DNA of 64,000 bases from Myxococcus terminator_A (GCA_049194865.1 JBLZWL010000071.1:248001-312000), one strand, 5' to 3'. Counted from the first letter of the stretch, positions 48,594 through 58,089 are shown. Notes: generated from the sequence alone by a model not told the origin. A program made the numbers and translations.

Positions 48594-49527
48594 ATGGAAA
48601 CGCTGTATCCACTTCCTGGGTGTCGGGCGGACCGGGTGGCCCACGGTAGTGCGGCGGGTGTCGTCCTCGGGGTGCGCATGGGAGGCACGCGAGCACGATG
48701 TCCCTCCTGCCAGGTAGCTATGTCCGACGCCCGGCGGACCTGCCCGCCGCGGGGCGCGTCGTGCAACTCGAGCTGCGTGTGCGGCGCTGCTGCCGAAATC
48801 CGGAAAGCTCCCGCCGCCGCACGTCCGCGGAGCGGCCGGTGCGCCTACTGGCCACTCCGGCTCGGCGGACACGGCGACTGGCGACCGCGCAGTGCGCCGT
48901 TGCAATCACAGCCGGAGCTTTTCCCATCCCCGATCGCGTCCTGGGCCTCAACGAGACTGGGCGCTGCGCAAGGGGCGCACCTACGGCTCCATCCTTGTCG
49001 ACATGGAAGCGCACTGCGTGCGGGACGTATTGCCAGACCGCTCGACTCCCACGGTGAGCGCATGGCTGAGCCAGCACCCCGGCGTGGAAGTCATCGCCAG
49101 AGACCGGTCGACTGAGTACACACGAGCGGCGGTGCTGGGTACTCCAGAGGCCCAGCAGGTGGCGGACCGCTGGCACTTGCTGCTGAATGGACGGCAAATG
49201 ATGGAAACGCTGGATGACAGCGCGCACCCCCGCCTTCGAGCGCTACGCCGTGTCGAGCGGAGACATTCCTCCTGCACACCGTCACACCAGCTTCTCCCGA
49301 ACTCATGCCGAAGCCCACGCCCGAGAGGAGAGCCGCTCCCGGCTCGTCGCTGCATACGAAGCCGTACGGTGGCGTCACCTGGCCGGGGAGTTCCTGCTGA
49401 GAATCAGTCACACACTGGGACTTGCTCGCGGGACGGTGCGCAAATACTCCGCCGCCGAAGTCTTCCCCGAGCGCGCGGCGCGCGTGCCCAGACCCAGCAT
49501 ACTCGCCCCTTATCTGGAGTACCTGAC
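48594..49527 (+). pseudogene. ISL3-family transposase, 5' part, multiple frameshifts
   Basis: Fragments in successive frames line up with the ISL3 transposase. An N-terminal zinc-binding part (YPLPGCRADRVAHGS, ARCPSCQVA) is followed by YVRRPADLPAAGRVVQLELRVRRC in another frame. The DDE core is in a third (DWALRKGRTYGSILVDMEAH, VEVIARDRSTEYTRAAVLGTP, QVADRWHLLLN), and the later HTH region is in a fourth (HTLGLARGTVRKYSAAEVFPERA, ILAPYLEYL). At least three frameshifts are needed. Similarity stops where the IS21-like element begins at 49528 and resumes near the C-terminus after 54616, with roughly 150 residues missing. Confidence 0.8.
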
Positions 49528-49648
49528 TGTCAAGGACCGGGGGTATGGACCGCGTGAGGGTCGGCCAAGCGGATCGCCCTGGTGAGTTCGTCACGGAGCC
49601 GTTGTTCGAGTTCACGGCGATGACGAGTTTGGGGTCGGCCAAGCGGAT
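49528..49648. repeat. Left end of the IS21-like element
   Basis: Terminal TGTCAAGGACCGGGG plus two direct copies of GGGTCGGCCAAGCGGATC, about 73 bp apart. The multiple subterminal repeats are probable transposase-binding sites. Confidence 0.65.
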
Positions 49649-49660
49649 CCACGTTGTTGT

Positions 49661-50395
49661 CTATAGGGCCTCCGCGGCGGTGGGCTTGCGGCGTCGGGCA
49701 GGGGGTGGATTGCGATAGCTGTCGCCTTCGATGACCAGGACGTGGGCGTGGTGGAGAAGTCGGTCCATGGCGGCACTGGCCATCAGCGGGTCTCCGAAAA
49801 GCGGAGGCCACTCTTCAATCGCCCGGTTGGAGGTGATGACGGTGCTCTTGCGCTCGTACCTCTGGCGGACGACCTCGTAGAGGTCCACCGGCTCATCCTG
49901 CGTCAGCCCGCGCAGACCAAGGTCATCGATGATGAGCAAGTCTGGCGAGGTGAAGCGCAACAGGCGCTTGTCGTAGCTACCGTCGCCGCGTGCGGCCCGC
50001 AGTTGCATGAGCAGTTCGTGGGTGCCGACGTAGAGGGTGCTGTAGCCGGCGCGGCACGCGCGGTGACCGAGGGATTGCGCGAGGTGGGACTTGCCGACGC
50101 CGGTGGGGCCGACGATGAGCACGTTGTCGTGGCGCTCCAGGAAGCCGCACGTGCCCAGCTCCAGCACCTTGGCCTTGGGCACGCTGGGGTTGAAGTGGAA
50201 GTCGAAATCCTCGAGCGTCCGGGCGTGCTCGAAGGAGTCGCGACGCACGCGCTGGGAAAGCTGCTTGGAGTCGCGACGCTCCACCTCGTCGCTCAGCAGC
50301 CGGTAGAGGAATTGGGAGAGGTTGTCGTCCACAGCCTGCTGGGTGCGCAGCTGCAGGGACTGGAGGACACCGGACAGGCGCAGCTTCTTGCGCAT
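49661..50395 (-). CDS. istB: IstB-like transposition helper ATPase
   Basis: 244 residues from ATG 50395, the IstB size; an open frame extends upstream without similarity. Walker A GPTGVGKS is at 96-103, then YSTLYVGTHELL, Walker B LLIIDDLGLRGL, and the family C-terminus (STVITSNRAIEEWPPLF, AAMDRLLHHAHVLVIEGDSYR). IstB is the ATP-dependent target-choice partner of the IstA transposase of IS21. The frame is intact although its istA partner upstream is broken, so it may still act for related elements in trans. Confidence 0.93.
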   Translation of the reverse strand: MRKKLRLSGVLQSLQLRTQQAVDDNLSQFLYRLLSDEVERRDSKQLSQRVRRDSFEHARTLEDFDFHFNPSVPKAKVLELGTCGFLERHDNVLIVGPTGVGKSHLAQSLGHRACRAGYSTLYVGTHELLMQLRAARGDGSYDKRLLRFTSPDLLIIDDLGLRGLTQDEPVDLYEVVRQRYERKSTVITSNRAIEEWPPLFGDPLMASAAMDRLLHHAHVLVIEGDSYRNPPPARRRKPTAAEAL

Positions 50396-50721
50396 GGGAA
50401 TCAGCTCGTCAGTGTTGCTGAGCGAAGTGGTTGATGGAGATCGCGGTCGCGACGAGCGCGCTGGTTGCCGGGAAGGGATGTTGCAGGTCGCGCGGAGTCC
50501 GTCAGCGAGCCGGATTCTGGCGCGCCACGTTGCGTGAGGTAGTCCGTAGGGCGCTGAGAGGACGGGGCGCGGCGGTGTTCGCCAGCTCGCGTGAGAAAGG
50601 TGACCTGGAGCGTGCGCCAACACGCTCACAGGTCGAGCGCCCCGATTGACGTGTGAGAGAGAAGCGAGGCCCCCAAGGAGTCGTACGGACACGCGTCGGA
50701 GTCAAGTCCTGGGCGGCGCAG

Positions 50722-51276
50722 ATGCCGTCCGTGTCGGCGGTACGCCCGGCGAGCTGCGCCGCTTGCGGCGCGGCGAGCCGCCCTGTGGGAGGGCCGCTGG
50801 GGCTTCATGGGCATGGCAGTCGGAGCCGCCAGGTGCGCGGGCCGCTGGACGCTGGCGCGTCGCCCGTCCTCGTGGAGCTGCGCGTGCGACGCTACCGCTG
50901 CCGTGGGTGCGGCGTGTCGCAGACGGTCGTGCCTGCGGAGGTGCTGGCCAGGAAGCTGTATTCGCTCGCGGCCCTCGTCTGGGCGCTCGCCCTGTGGGGC
51001 CTCGAGTCGCTGACGGCTGCGGCGGTGCGCAGACGCGTGAGTCCGTGGGACGTGGTGGGGCCCGGGAGCGCCGGGCGCTGGGATGCCCTCTGCCGCTGGG
51101 CCGGGGAGGCCAGGCGCGGGAAGCTCCTGTGCTGCGTGCGGCCGGCGCCCGCGGACTGGACGGCGCGAGCGGTGGCCGCACGAGTGGCGACGACAGTCGC
51201 CGCCTTTGCGCTCCCGGCGACGGGACCTCCATCGCTGTCCGCCTGTGCGTTCCGGGGAGCCGAGCGCGCCCGCTGA
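50722..51276 (+). CDS. Zinc-ribbon DUF6431-like transposon accessory protein
   Basis: 184 residues from ATG 50722 (frame open from GTG 50653). It has the zinc-ribbon pair CAACGAASRP and RYRCRGCGVSQ, then a basic helical domain (LAALVWALALWGLESLTAAAVRRRVSPW, WDALCRWAGEARRGKLL). I recall proteins of this type (DUF6431-like) encoded before a DDE integrase and an ATPase in actinobacterial and myxobacterial transposons. It is perhaps a DNA-end or target-binding subunit, in the place TniQ holds elsewhere. The frame looks intact. Confidence 0.6.
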   Translation: MPSVSAVRPASCAACGAASRPVGGPLGLHGHGSRSRQVRGPLDAGASPVLVELRVRRYRCRGCGVSQTVVPAEVLARKLYSLAALVWALALWGLESLTAAAVRRRVSPWDVVGPGSAGRWDALCRWAGEARRGKLLCCVRPAPADWTARAVAARVATTVAAFALPATGPPSLSACAFRGAERAR

Positions 51277-51432
51277 GGGACTTGCTCCTCGGCTCTCGGC
51301 TCGCCCCGCGCGCAAGTCCATCCCACCCGACAAGCCCTGTCCTCGAAGACCTGCCTCCGGCGGGACGGTAGGCGTCTGCCCTCCCAAGAGGCCCATGCCG
51401 GGATGAGGGAAGGCACGGGAAGTCCGCGCAAA

Positions 51433-52801
51433 ATGAAGAGCCTCACCCCGAAGTCCCACGCCGAGGCGGTGGCGGTGTTTCGCCACGGAGTCATCGGCGC
51501 CCTCACCCAGGCGCAGATGGACCGAGGCCAGCTCGCCTCGGCGCTCGAGGCCCTCGCCCAGCAGCGCTTCGTGCCGCCGGGCGCCAAGGCGAGCCACTGC
51601 TACTCGGCGGCCACGCTCGAGCGCTGGTACTACGCGTACAAGAAGCGCGGCCTCTCAGGCCTCGTCCCGCACGGCCGCAGCGACAAGGGCCGCGCCCAGC
51701 AGCTCTCGGCGGCCCAGCGCGAGCTGCTGCTCGACATCCGGCGGGAGTACCCGTCCGCGTCCGTGACGCTCATCCTGCGCACACTCGTCACCGATGGCCG
51801 GCTCGAGAAGGACGCCGTTTCGGCGACGACGGTGCGCCGACTCTTCGCGCAAGCAGGACTCGACCGCGTCGGGATGCGCGACGGCAGCGGCACAAAGACG
51901 CGCCTGCGCTGGCAGGCCGAGCGCCCCATGGCCCTGTGGCACGCAGACGTGTGTCACGGGCCTGGACTCACCGTCGGGGGCAAGTCGCTGCCCTTGCGCA
52001 TCCACGCGCTGCTGGACGACGCGAGTCGGTACGTCGTGGCGTTGGAGGCCCACCACACTGAGCGCGAGGTGGACATGCTCGGCCTCATGGTGCGCGCCCT
52101 GCGCAAGCACGGTCCGCCGGACGCTCTCTACCTGGACAATGGCGCCACGTACCGGGGCGAGACGCTCGCCACCGCGTGCGCTCGCATCGGCACGTCGCTC
52201 TTGCACGCCAGGCCCTACGACGCCCCTGCCCGCGGGAAGATGGAGCGCTTCTGGCGCACGCTGCGCGAGGGCTGCCTCGACTTCCTCGGGCCCGTCGCCT
52301 CGCTGCACGACGTCAATGTCCGCCTCTGCGCCTTCCTCGACGCGCACTACCACGTCACCTCGCACGCAGCCCTTATGGGCGCGACACCGAAAGCCATCTT
52401 CGAGGCCGCGCCCCAGGCGCCCGATGGCTTCGACGAGGTGAAGCTGCGTGAGGCCCTCACCACCCGCATCCGCCGACGCGTGCGGCGTGACACCACCGTC
52501 GCTGTCGATGGCGCCGACTACGAGCTCGACGCAGGACGCAGGCCACCTCGCCGGGCGCCTCGTGCACCTGTGCCGCTGCCTTGTCGACCTGGGCGAGACT
52601 CCCTGGGCCGAATTCGAGGGCAAGCGCTACACCCTCCACCCCGTCGACGCGGTGAAGAACGCGCGCCGCAAGAGGCCGCTGCGTCGGCCTCCCCTCCACG
52701 ACGAGACGTACCGGCCACACCCCGCGTTTGACCCGCCCCGTGCGCTCCTCGACCGCGCCGTCGGGCGTCCTCCTCGGCATCGCGATGGAGGTGCTTCATG
52801 A
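51433..52801 (+). pseudogene. DDE integrase/transposase with a 7-bp frameshifting duplication
   Basis: From ATG 51433 there is an N-terminal HTH (about 1-130) and an rve/DDE core with Asp172 (LWHADVCHG), Asp235 (LYLDNGATYRG) and Glu271 (GKMERFWRT), a proper D-D-35-E set. After VDGADYEL the frame is thrown by a tandem duplication GACGCAG-GACGCAG at 52528-52541. The true C-terminal domain (GHLAGRLVHLCRCLVDLG, FEGKRYTLHPVDAVKNARRKRP, FDPPRALLDRAV) continues in the next frame to the stop at 52801. Removing seven bases restores an uninterrupted protein of about 450 residues. The shifted product (stop at 52731) keeps the catalytic core but loses the C-terminal domain. Confidence 0.85.
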
Positions 52802-53610
52802 CGCCCGCCTACGTCACCCACTTCGGCTTCCGCGATGCGCCCTTCTCCAAGGAGATTGCCGACGCGGACCTCTGGCTGCCGGCCTCCAAGACGGACCTCG
52901 TCGAGGACCTCTGCGAAGCCGTGCGCGAGCGGCAGAGCGTCATGCTGGTGGGCGAGCCCGGCGTCGGCAAGACGTGCGTCCTGCGCGCGCTGCGCCACCG
53001 GCTCCCCCAGGCGGGCTTCCGCCTCACCTACTGTCACAACGCCACGCTGGGCCGCCGCGACTTCTACCGCCAGCTGTGTCTTGCCCTCGGGCTCACACCC
53101 TCCGCCACCGCGGCCTCGGTCTTCTACGCCGTGTCCAGCCACGTGGAGGACCTCGGTCGCGAGCGCATCCACCCTGTCTTCCTTCTTGACGAGGCGCACC
53201 TGCTCCACCAGGACGTGCTCGACCACCTCCACATCCTCCTCAACTACCAGTGGGACTCCAAGGCGCTCCTCTCCCTCATCCTCGTCGGACTGCCCGAGCT
53301 CGACTCGCGGCTCGCGATGCGCCGTAACCGCAGCCTCGCCTCCCGCCTCGCACGCCGCCTCACCATCGACGCGCTTGGGCCCGATGACACCGCGGAGTAC
53401 CTCCGCCTGCGGCTGAAGAACGCGGGCTGCGAGCGAGAGCTCTTCGCCTCCGACGCGATGGCGATGCTCCACGAGGCCGCCTCCGGTGCTCACCGCGACA
53501 TCGACCGGCTCGCGACCACTGCGCTTCGCGAGGCCGCGCGTCGCAAGAAAAAGCTCGTCGAGCGCGACGTCCTCGCACGCGTGCTCGACACCGACTCCGC
53601 CGCTCAGTAG
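52798..53610 (+). CDS. TnsC/ExeA-like AAA+ transposition ATPase
   Basis: 270 residues. Walker A GEPGVGKT at 52-59, Walker B VFLLDEAHLL from 127 and sensor region LSLILVGLPEL are intact, with a C-terminal helical domain ending in a basic stretch RRKKKLVERDVL. The start (ATG 52798) overlaps the integrase stop by four bases, so they are coupled. Such ATPases select target sites and activate the DDE transposase. No broken motif or stop is seen. Confidence 0.9.
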   Translation: MTPAYVTHFGFRDAPFSKEIADADLWLPASKTDLVEDLCEAVRERQSVMLVGEPGVGKTCVLRALRHRLPQAGFRLTYCHNATLGRRDFYRQLCLALGLTPSATAASVFYAVSSHVEDLGRERIHPVFLLDEAHLLHQDVLDHLHILLNYQWDSKALLSLILVGLPELDSRLAMRRNRSLASRLARRLTIDALGPDDTAEYLRLRLKNAGCERELFASDAMAMLHEAASGAHRDIDRLATTALREAARRKKKLVERDVLARVLDTDSAAQ

Positions 53611-53649
53611 GCCGCTCCCATCTCCGAGCGCGCTCGCTCACGCTCGCGC

Positions 53650-54384
53650 TCGGTGATGCCCATCAACCAGGCGGATCGCTCGTCCATCAACCAGCTCGCC
53701 TCGCAACACCTTCAGGTTGTCCGGCACCACCGTCTCCACCACGCCGCCCAACTGCTCGAAGGCGTCCACGTGCAGCCGCAGCCATATGTCGGCAGCGACT
53801 GCTCGAAGACGACGTCGGCCACCAGGTAGCGGCTGTGCGCCAGCACCAGAACGAACACCCACGCCTTGCGCGCCACCTTCTGCCTGGGGCACAGCAGCTT
53901 GCCGACGTAGCCGAAGTCCACCTGTTGTGCCACCTCCCCTGGCGCCGTCACGACAGGGATGGCCACGTCCTCGGCCCGGACGCCTCGCGCCTTGCGCAGC
54001 TGTCGCACCATGCGCTTCACCGCCGAGGCGCTCGCCGCGGAAGCCCTCCACCTCCAGCCGGAGCCTGTCGTGGATGGCACGAGGCCCCAGCCCCTGGCCC
54101 AACAGTACCTCCACTCGCTCCTGCCAAGGCACCAGCGAGGACGTCTGCTGTGGTGACCCCTTGGAGGGCAGGTGCTTCTGCTCCAGCACCTTGAGCGCTT
54201 CCAGCTCAGGCACCTCGTCCACGGGGCCTTCCAGTGCGCCAGCCGCCATGAGCGCCGCGCGATATGCCCTCTCCGTATTCGGCCCCATGCCCAACAGCCG
54301 GGCCACTTCGCGCGCACCCGTCCCCATGCGGTGCAGCCGCACCAACTCTCTCAACCTGTCCATGTCGACTCTCCGGTAGCTCAT
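53650..54384 (-). pseudogene. istA: IS21 istA transposase, 5' part, frameshifted and truncated
   Basis: ATG 54384 begins MSYRRVDMDRLRELVRLHRM, followed by the HTH GAREVARLLGMGPNTERAYRAALMAAGAL. Similarity runs on through VEVLLGQGLGPRAIHDRL, then shifts frame near 54040 (SASAVKRMVRQLRKARGVR, APGEVAQQVDFGYVGKLLC with the first catalytic Asp, VFVLVLAHSRYLVADVVF). It shifts back near 53800 (LHVDAFEQLGGVVETVVPDNLKVLRGEL with the second Asp). It ends at the transposon boundary; the C-terminal part with the catalytic Glu is not found near istB, so the gene is dead. Confidence 0.78.
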
Positions 54385-54545
54385 CCGCGCGCGTCCCTGG
54401 GCGCACCGCGGGGGCGGTGCTCGTGGACTCGCGAGGAGATGCACGGGATGACTGGCCAGGTAGGCGCTCACTCCACCCGCCGGCCGCGTTTCTTCCAACT
54501 GTCTTCCGAGTGAACGGACCGCCGTCCCGACTGCTCCAACTTGCG

Positions 54546-54616
54546 GTCCGCTTGGCCGACCCCGCTACGAACAGCTTGGGTGACCCGCCTGCGATCCATT
54601 ACCCCGGTCCGTCACA
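54546..54616. repeat. Right end of the IS21-like element
   Basis: Inverted copy of the subterminal repeat (TCCGCTTGGCCGACCC) and the terminal CCCCGGTCCGTCACA matching the left end with few changes. Confidence 0.65.
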
Positions 54617-54903
54617 AACTCGTGCGCTCGCGGGGCGTTTCACAACGAGCAAGGCCAACGCGGTCCTGTAGGCGCTTCGAAGCGTGGTTGGGCGAGGCGC
54701 GTGCGTGCGGGGTCCGCGCGGTGGAAACCTTTGCGGAGGGCCTCGAACAGGACGGCGATGCCGTCCGGGCAGCGCTGACTACTCCCTGGAGCAACAACGC
54801 CCAGGCCGAAGGCCAAATCACGAAGCTCAAGCATCTCAATCGTCAGATGTATGGCCGCGCCAACTTCGACCTGCTCCGTCGTCGAGTGCTGCTCACCGTC
54901 TGA
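54617..54903 (+). pseudogene. ISL3-family transposase, 3' part
   Basis: The translation FEAWLGEARACGVRAVETFAEGL, RAALTTPWSNNAQAEGQITK and LKHLNRQMYGRANFDLLRRRVLL-stop is the conserved ISL3 C-terminus, including the last catalytic Glu in NNAQAEGQ. It has the same strand and family as the 5' part at 48594-49527, so the IS21-like element sits between the halves of one transposase gene. Confidence 0.82.
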
Positions 54904-54958
54904 GCCTATACGGTCCACACGACGTGCGGGAGAGCCACGGAACTGGGCTACTCCCACG

Positions 54959-55678
54959 ATGACAAGTCCCCTCGCTAAGCGCCGCGCCTCTCTCTGCCTT
55001 CACTTCACGGGCCCGCCCTCGATGACCTCATCGCCCGCGCTACAAGGCCCGCTGGGCACCACCGAGCCGCTCGCGCACGTCAGGGGAGGAGCAGCACGAG
55101 CGCCGTCGCCGGGGCCTTGAGCGGCGCCTGATTCGCAGCCGTCCGGGTCGCTTCAAAAGCCCATGGCAGACTTCGACTGGTCCTCTGGCCCAAGAAGATT
55201 GACCGCGAGGCCGTCGAGTCCTCCCTGCGCCTGGACTTCATGCAGGGTGCTCGCAACGTCGTCATTGTCGCGCCCCAGGGGCAGGGCAAGACGATGTGAT
55301 TGCCCGGAACCTCGCCCACGAGGCCGCGTGGTCAACGGTGCCTCTGTCCTCGTCACCTCCGCTCCGCCTCGCAGATGCTGATGGACGACCTGTCCAGCCA
55401 GGACTCCTCACGCGCGCTCGACAGGCCAAGCGCTTGCGCCACTACATACACCAGCCGCACCGGGCCGCTTGTCATCGATGAGGTGGGCTACCTCTCTCCT
55501 CACGCCCAACCTGGCCTTCTCCGACTGGCCCGGCAGCTCCCCAAATGGGGCTTGCGCCACCGCACTCATCGACCGCGTCATCCACCACGCTGACATCCTC
55601 AGCATCGAGGGACAGAGCAACCGCCGAAGGGCCTCCGAGGAGAGCGCAGTTGCTCGCAAGACGAAAGCGAAGCCACCG
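54959..55678 (+). pseudogene. istB: Second istB remnant, multiple frameshifts
   Basis: In changing frames one reads KPMADFDWSWPKKIDRE-like sequence near 55160, LRLDFMQGARNVVIVAPQGQGKTM (a Walker A relic), QDSSRALDR, GPLVIDEVGYLS (Walker B) and TALIDRVIHHADILSIEGQS near 55590. These blocks are the IstB order. At least four frame changes are needed, so it is old. It runs opposite to the istA remnant beyond it, so the two cannot be an unrearranged operon. Confidence 0.68.
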
Positions 55679-55744
55679 GGACGGTGGACTCACGCAATCC
55701 CTCCGCCGTCACGGTCCCGATTCCGGCGCTTCTTCGTGAACGCC

Positions 55745-56690
55745 AAGATGTTCCCAGCGCGGTGCCCAGCTTACGCATGGGCCGCGTGTTTGAGCTTCTC
55801 CAGCAACGGCTTCACCGCCTCTCGCACCTGGGAGAACGCGAGGTGAAAAGCCGGTGGCGCAGTGTTGCCAGAATCCACCGCTCGGCCAGCAGCACACCCA
55901 TCTCCACCTTGACCTTGTCCCGCCGCTGCCGCGGGCGCGCTGGCAGAATCGCGAAGCCATAGTGCCCGCGCCAGGTCCGCGTAAGTGGGGTCGATGTCCG
56001 GCTCGTAGGATGCGCTCGGGTGACGCCGGCATTGAGTCTCGCGGGGCGCCACCAACTCGGTGGCTCCGCCGCGCAGTACTCGAAAGCCCGTACGTGGCAA
56101 CCCACCCACGTGGCCACGTCCTCGCTGAATGCGGGCTCCACATACGTCATGCCCCCAGCACCGCCACGAAGAGCTGCGCCACCCATACCTCGCCGGTGGT
56201 GGCGTCCACCACCGGCGCCCTGTCCCTGCTGAAGTCCACGAAGCACATCGCTCCGGCGCGGTGCTCCTGGCGAAGGGGGATGCTGCAGGTGGTGGCCAGC
56301 CATCGCCCGTACCTCTGGCCGAAGTGGCTTGTACTGACTGGTAGCCGCCTGGCACCGTCTCCCCAGGTACTCCTGCCACAGCAGCAGCTTGGTGACGCCC
56401 GTCTTCAGCTCCGTATGCACCTGCGCCAAGTCCGGCTCCGGACGCTCCGCCAGCGCCTTCGCGTCCTCTGGGAACAGCAGCGCTGTCAGCGCCGCGTCAT
56501 CGTCCAGCTCTGGTGGCACCGGCCACGTCGGCTTCGCCACCCGTGCCTGTCCCAGGTCGTCGCATACCGTGTCGTTCCAAGGCCCAGTCTCGCCGCAATC
56601 AACCGCGTCGTCAGCTTCGCCTCGGAACTCAACCGGAAAAGCGCTCTCAACTTCCGCATGGACAGCCTCTGTGCCGCCATCTCCACCTCC
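55745..56690 (-). pseudogene. istA: Second istA remnant, multiple frameshifts
   Basis: Minus-strand blocks in several frames follow IstA order: SMRKLRALFRLSSEAKLTTRLIAARLGLG (HTH) near 56650, PELDDDAALTALLFPEDA, QVHTELKTGVTKLLLWQEYL, MTYVEPAFSEDVATWVGCHVRAFEYC (catalytic region), SYEPDIDPTYADLA and HYGFAILPARPRQRRDKVKVEMGVLLAERWILATLRHR. The first Asp region is badly damaged. The family differs from the istA at 53650-54384, so this belonged to another IS21 element. Confidence 0.72.
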
Positions 56691-56699
56691 GCGTCGGGA

Positions 56700-57840
56700 G
56701 GGCGGAGTGGCCCTGCTGCTGCTCGGTGACATAAACGCTCTTGCCGACTGAGCCCCCTCACCGCGGTGCTCGGCTCTTCACCGGAAGCGGTACTCGACAT
56801 GCCCGGAATGCTTGCTCGGTATCCCCGGAACATCTGCGCACCTTGCACCCTTGGTACACGCCCCCCTGCCTGATGGGCCAGTGTCGCGGCACTCACAGCG
56901 CTCGGGCCATCCATCCCCGCTTCACCATCTGGGTCGTGAATGCGTCTGTGTACGGCACCGCAACCACCTGCGTGCGCTCGCCACCATGGGGTGATTCACT
57001 CAGCTCAGCGGATTGAGGCGACAACTTCCCTGACACAGAGGGGTGCGGCCAAAGGGCACGAGGAAGAACAAGCCCGCAGTGAAGAACGCTGCCACCTCGC
57101 CGTGGTCGCCTGTCGCAAAGAAGGCAGCGTTTGCGTTCCCTGGGCGAGTGCCCCCTGAAAATCCCTCCTGCGGCGCGCGCAGCACGTCCTCCTGAATGCG
57201 CGGGTTCGCAGGCGCTATTTGCCGACGACGACATGTAGGGATGCAGCTCGTCGTATGCCTGTCGGGCCTCGGGACTGAGGGCGCGGATGAACAGCCCCTC
57301 GTGTTGTGCGCGGCCTCGACCTCGAGAGGGCGAAGCCTTTCGCGCCCCCGCAGTTGGCCACTGCGCAGACGGATGACGCTCTCGCCCGAGGGAAACGAGC
57401 CACCTCCCCCGTATATTGGAGGCAAATCTCGGGAGGGCTGCTCTCCCCTCCGAATGCCGTCTCCACCCATGCGGCGCGCTCCTGCAGCCGCGAACGCTCC
57501 ATTGCCCTGGCGAAAAGCCGTAAGCCCCGTCGAGTGACCTGGTGCGCACGTCAGGCACTGTTCCTCGGGTCACCAGTGGATACGGAGGAGGCGACCGCCG
57601 ACCTGCCAGGCAAGCAACAGGCATGTTCCTCGCCTGCGGGCCGGCCGAGTTAGGGGCCGGAGACAGATCCGCGAGGTTCTTGCCCTGTCCCGAAGAAAAC
57701 CGACGCCCTGCGATCAGAACGCTGGTGTTCGCCGAATCCCGATGGTACAAGCCGCCCCCCTCGCAACGAAGCCCGCGCACTGGCGCGGAGCACTCCGTGG
57801 TGAGGATGTACCGACAGCACGGAATACAGCGGTCAACGAA
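56700..57840. other. Gene-poor stretch with an unidentified decayed coding remnant
   Basis: 1.1 kb before the second rrn promoters. No intact gene is supported. On the minus strand, pieces such as RALSPEARQAYDELHPYM (near 57250), ATGDHGEVAAFFTAGLFFLVPFG (near 57080) and VAVPYTDAFTTQMVKRG (near 56930) look like former coding sequence scattered over two frames. I cannot name the family. A long minus-strand frame running from here into the rrn leader (to 58182) is spurious. Confidence 0.4.
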
Positions 57841-57845
57841 GCGAG

Positions 57846-57873
57846 TTGACAGAAGATGCGGCGGTGGTAGAAG
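57846..57873 (+). promoter_or_regulatory. rrn copy 2 promoter P1
   Basis: TTGACA, 16-bp spacer, TAGAAG, followed by GCCGCGCCCC. It resembles copy 1 P1 but lies outside the near-identical duplicated part and has diverged in the spacer. Confidence 0.6.
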
Positions 57874-57941
57874 CCGCGCCCCGACGAAAAAGCCCGGGCA
57901 GTAACAGGGTGGAAGCGGCGAGGGAGTCAACGAAGCAGCGG

Positions 57942-57971
57942 TTGACACGGGATGCGGCGAAGAGATAGAAG
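57942..57971 (+). promoter_or_regulatory. rrn copy 2 promoter P2
   Basis: TTGACA, 18-bp spacer, TAGAAG, then GCCGCGCCCT leading into the shared sequence from 57977. The -35 is better than in copy 1 P2 and the spacer is two bases longer. Confidence 0.6.
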
Positions 57972-58059
57972 CCGCGCCCTCCCGAAAGAGACAGCGGAAG
58001 CCACTGGGCGGCGCTGGGGACTTCGGGAAGCAGCAGAGAAGAAAAGCGAAACTGGGTGG

Positions 58060-58089
58060 TTGACAGGGGACGCGAAGAGGAAATAGAAG
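58060..58089 (+). promoter_or_regulatory. rrn copy 2 promoter P3
   Basis: TTGACA, 18-bp spacer, TAGAAG; identical to copy 1 P3 and within the duplicated segment. Confidence 0.6.

Larger units (their letters stand above)
50640..53640. mobile_element. Three-gene DDE-integrase transposon inside istA (ends approximate)
   Basis: Three plus-strand genes (zinc-ribbon protein, DDE integrase, TnsC/ExeA-like ATPase) occupy about 3 kb between the istB gene and the istA remnant, in the opposite orientation to both. The combination of integrase and AAA partner ATPase with overlapping genes recalls Tn5053/Tn7-like core modules. I could not define terminal inverted repeats or a target duplication, so the limits are placed only by the flanking IS21 genes. 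Confidence 0.6.
49528..54616. mobile_element. IS21-like element interrupted by a second transposon
   Basis: A 5.1-kb segment bounded by related inverted ends: TGTCAAGGACCGGGGGTATG at 49528 and CCATTACCCCGGTCCGTCACA (given here as 21 bases split: CCATTACCCC + GGTCCGTCACA) ending at 54616. Subterminal repeats of GGTCGGCCAAGCGGA occur twice at the left (near 49560 and 49633) and once inverted at the right (54547-54561), as in IS21 ends. It carries istB (49661-50395) and the broken istA (53650-54384), both on the minus strand. A three-gene transposon lies between them. No target duplication is seen, probably because of later deletion. Confidence 0.75.

Noticed and set aside
50600..53660. Terminal inverted repeats for the inner transposon
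   Set aside because: Several short GC-rich matches exist (GAGCG, CTCAC types) but none is long or placed convincingly, so the ends are left approximate.
49528..54616. Target-site duplication of the IS21-like element
   Set aside because: Flanking bases (CCTGAC on the left, AACTCG on the right) do not match; the missing ISL3 middle part suggests a deletion.
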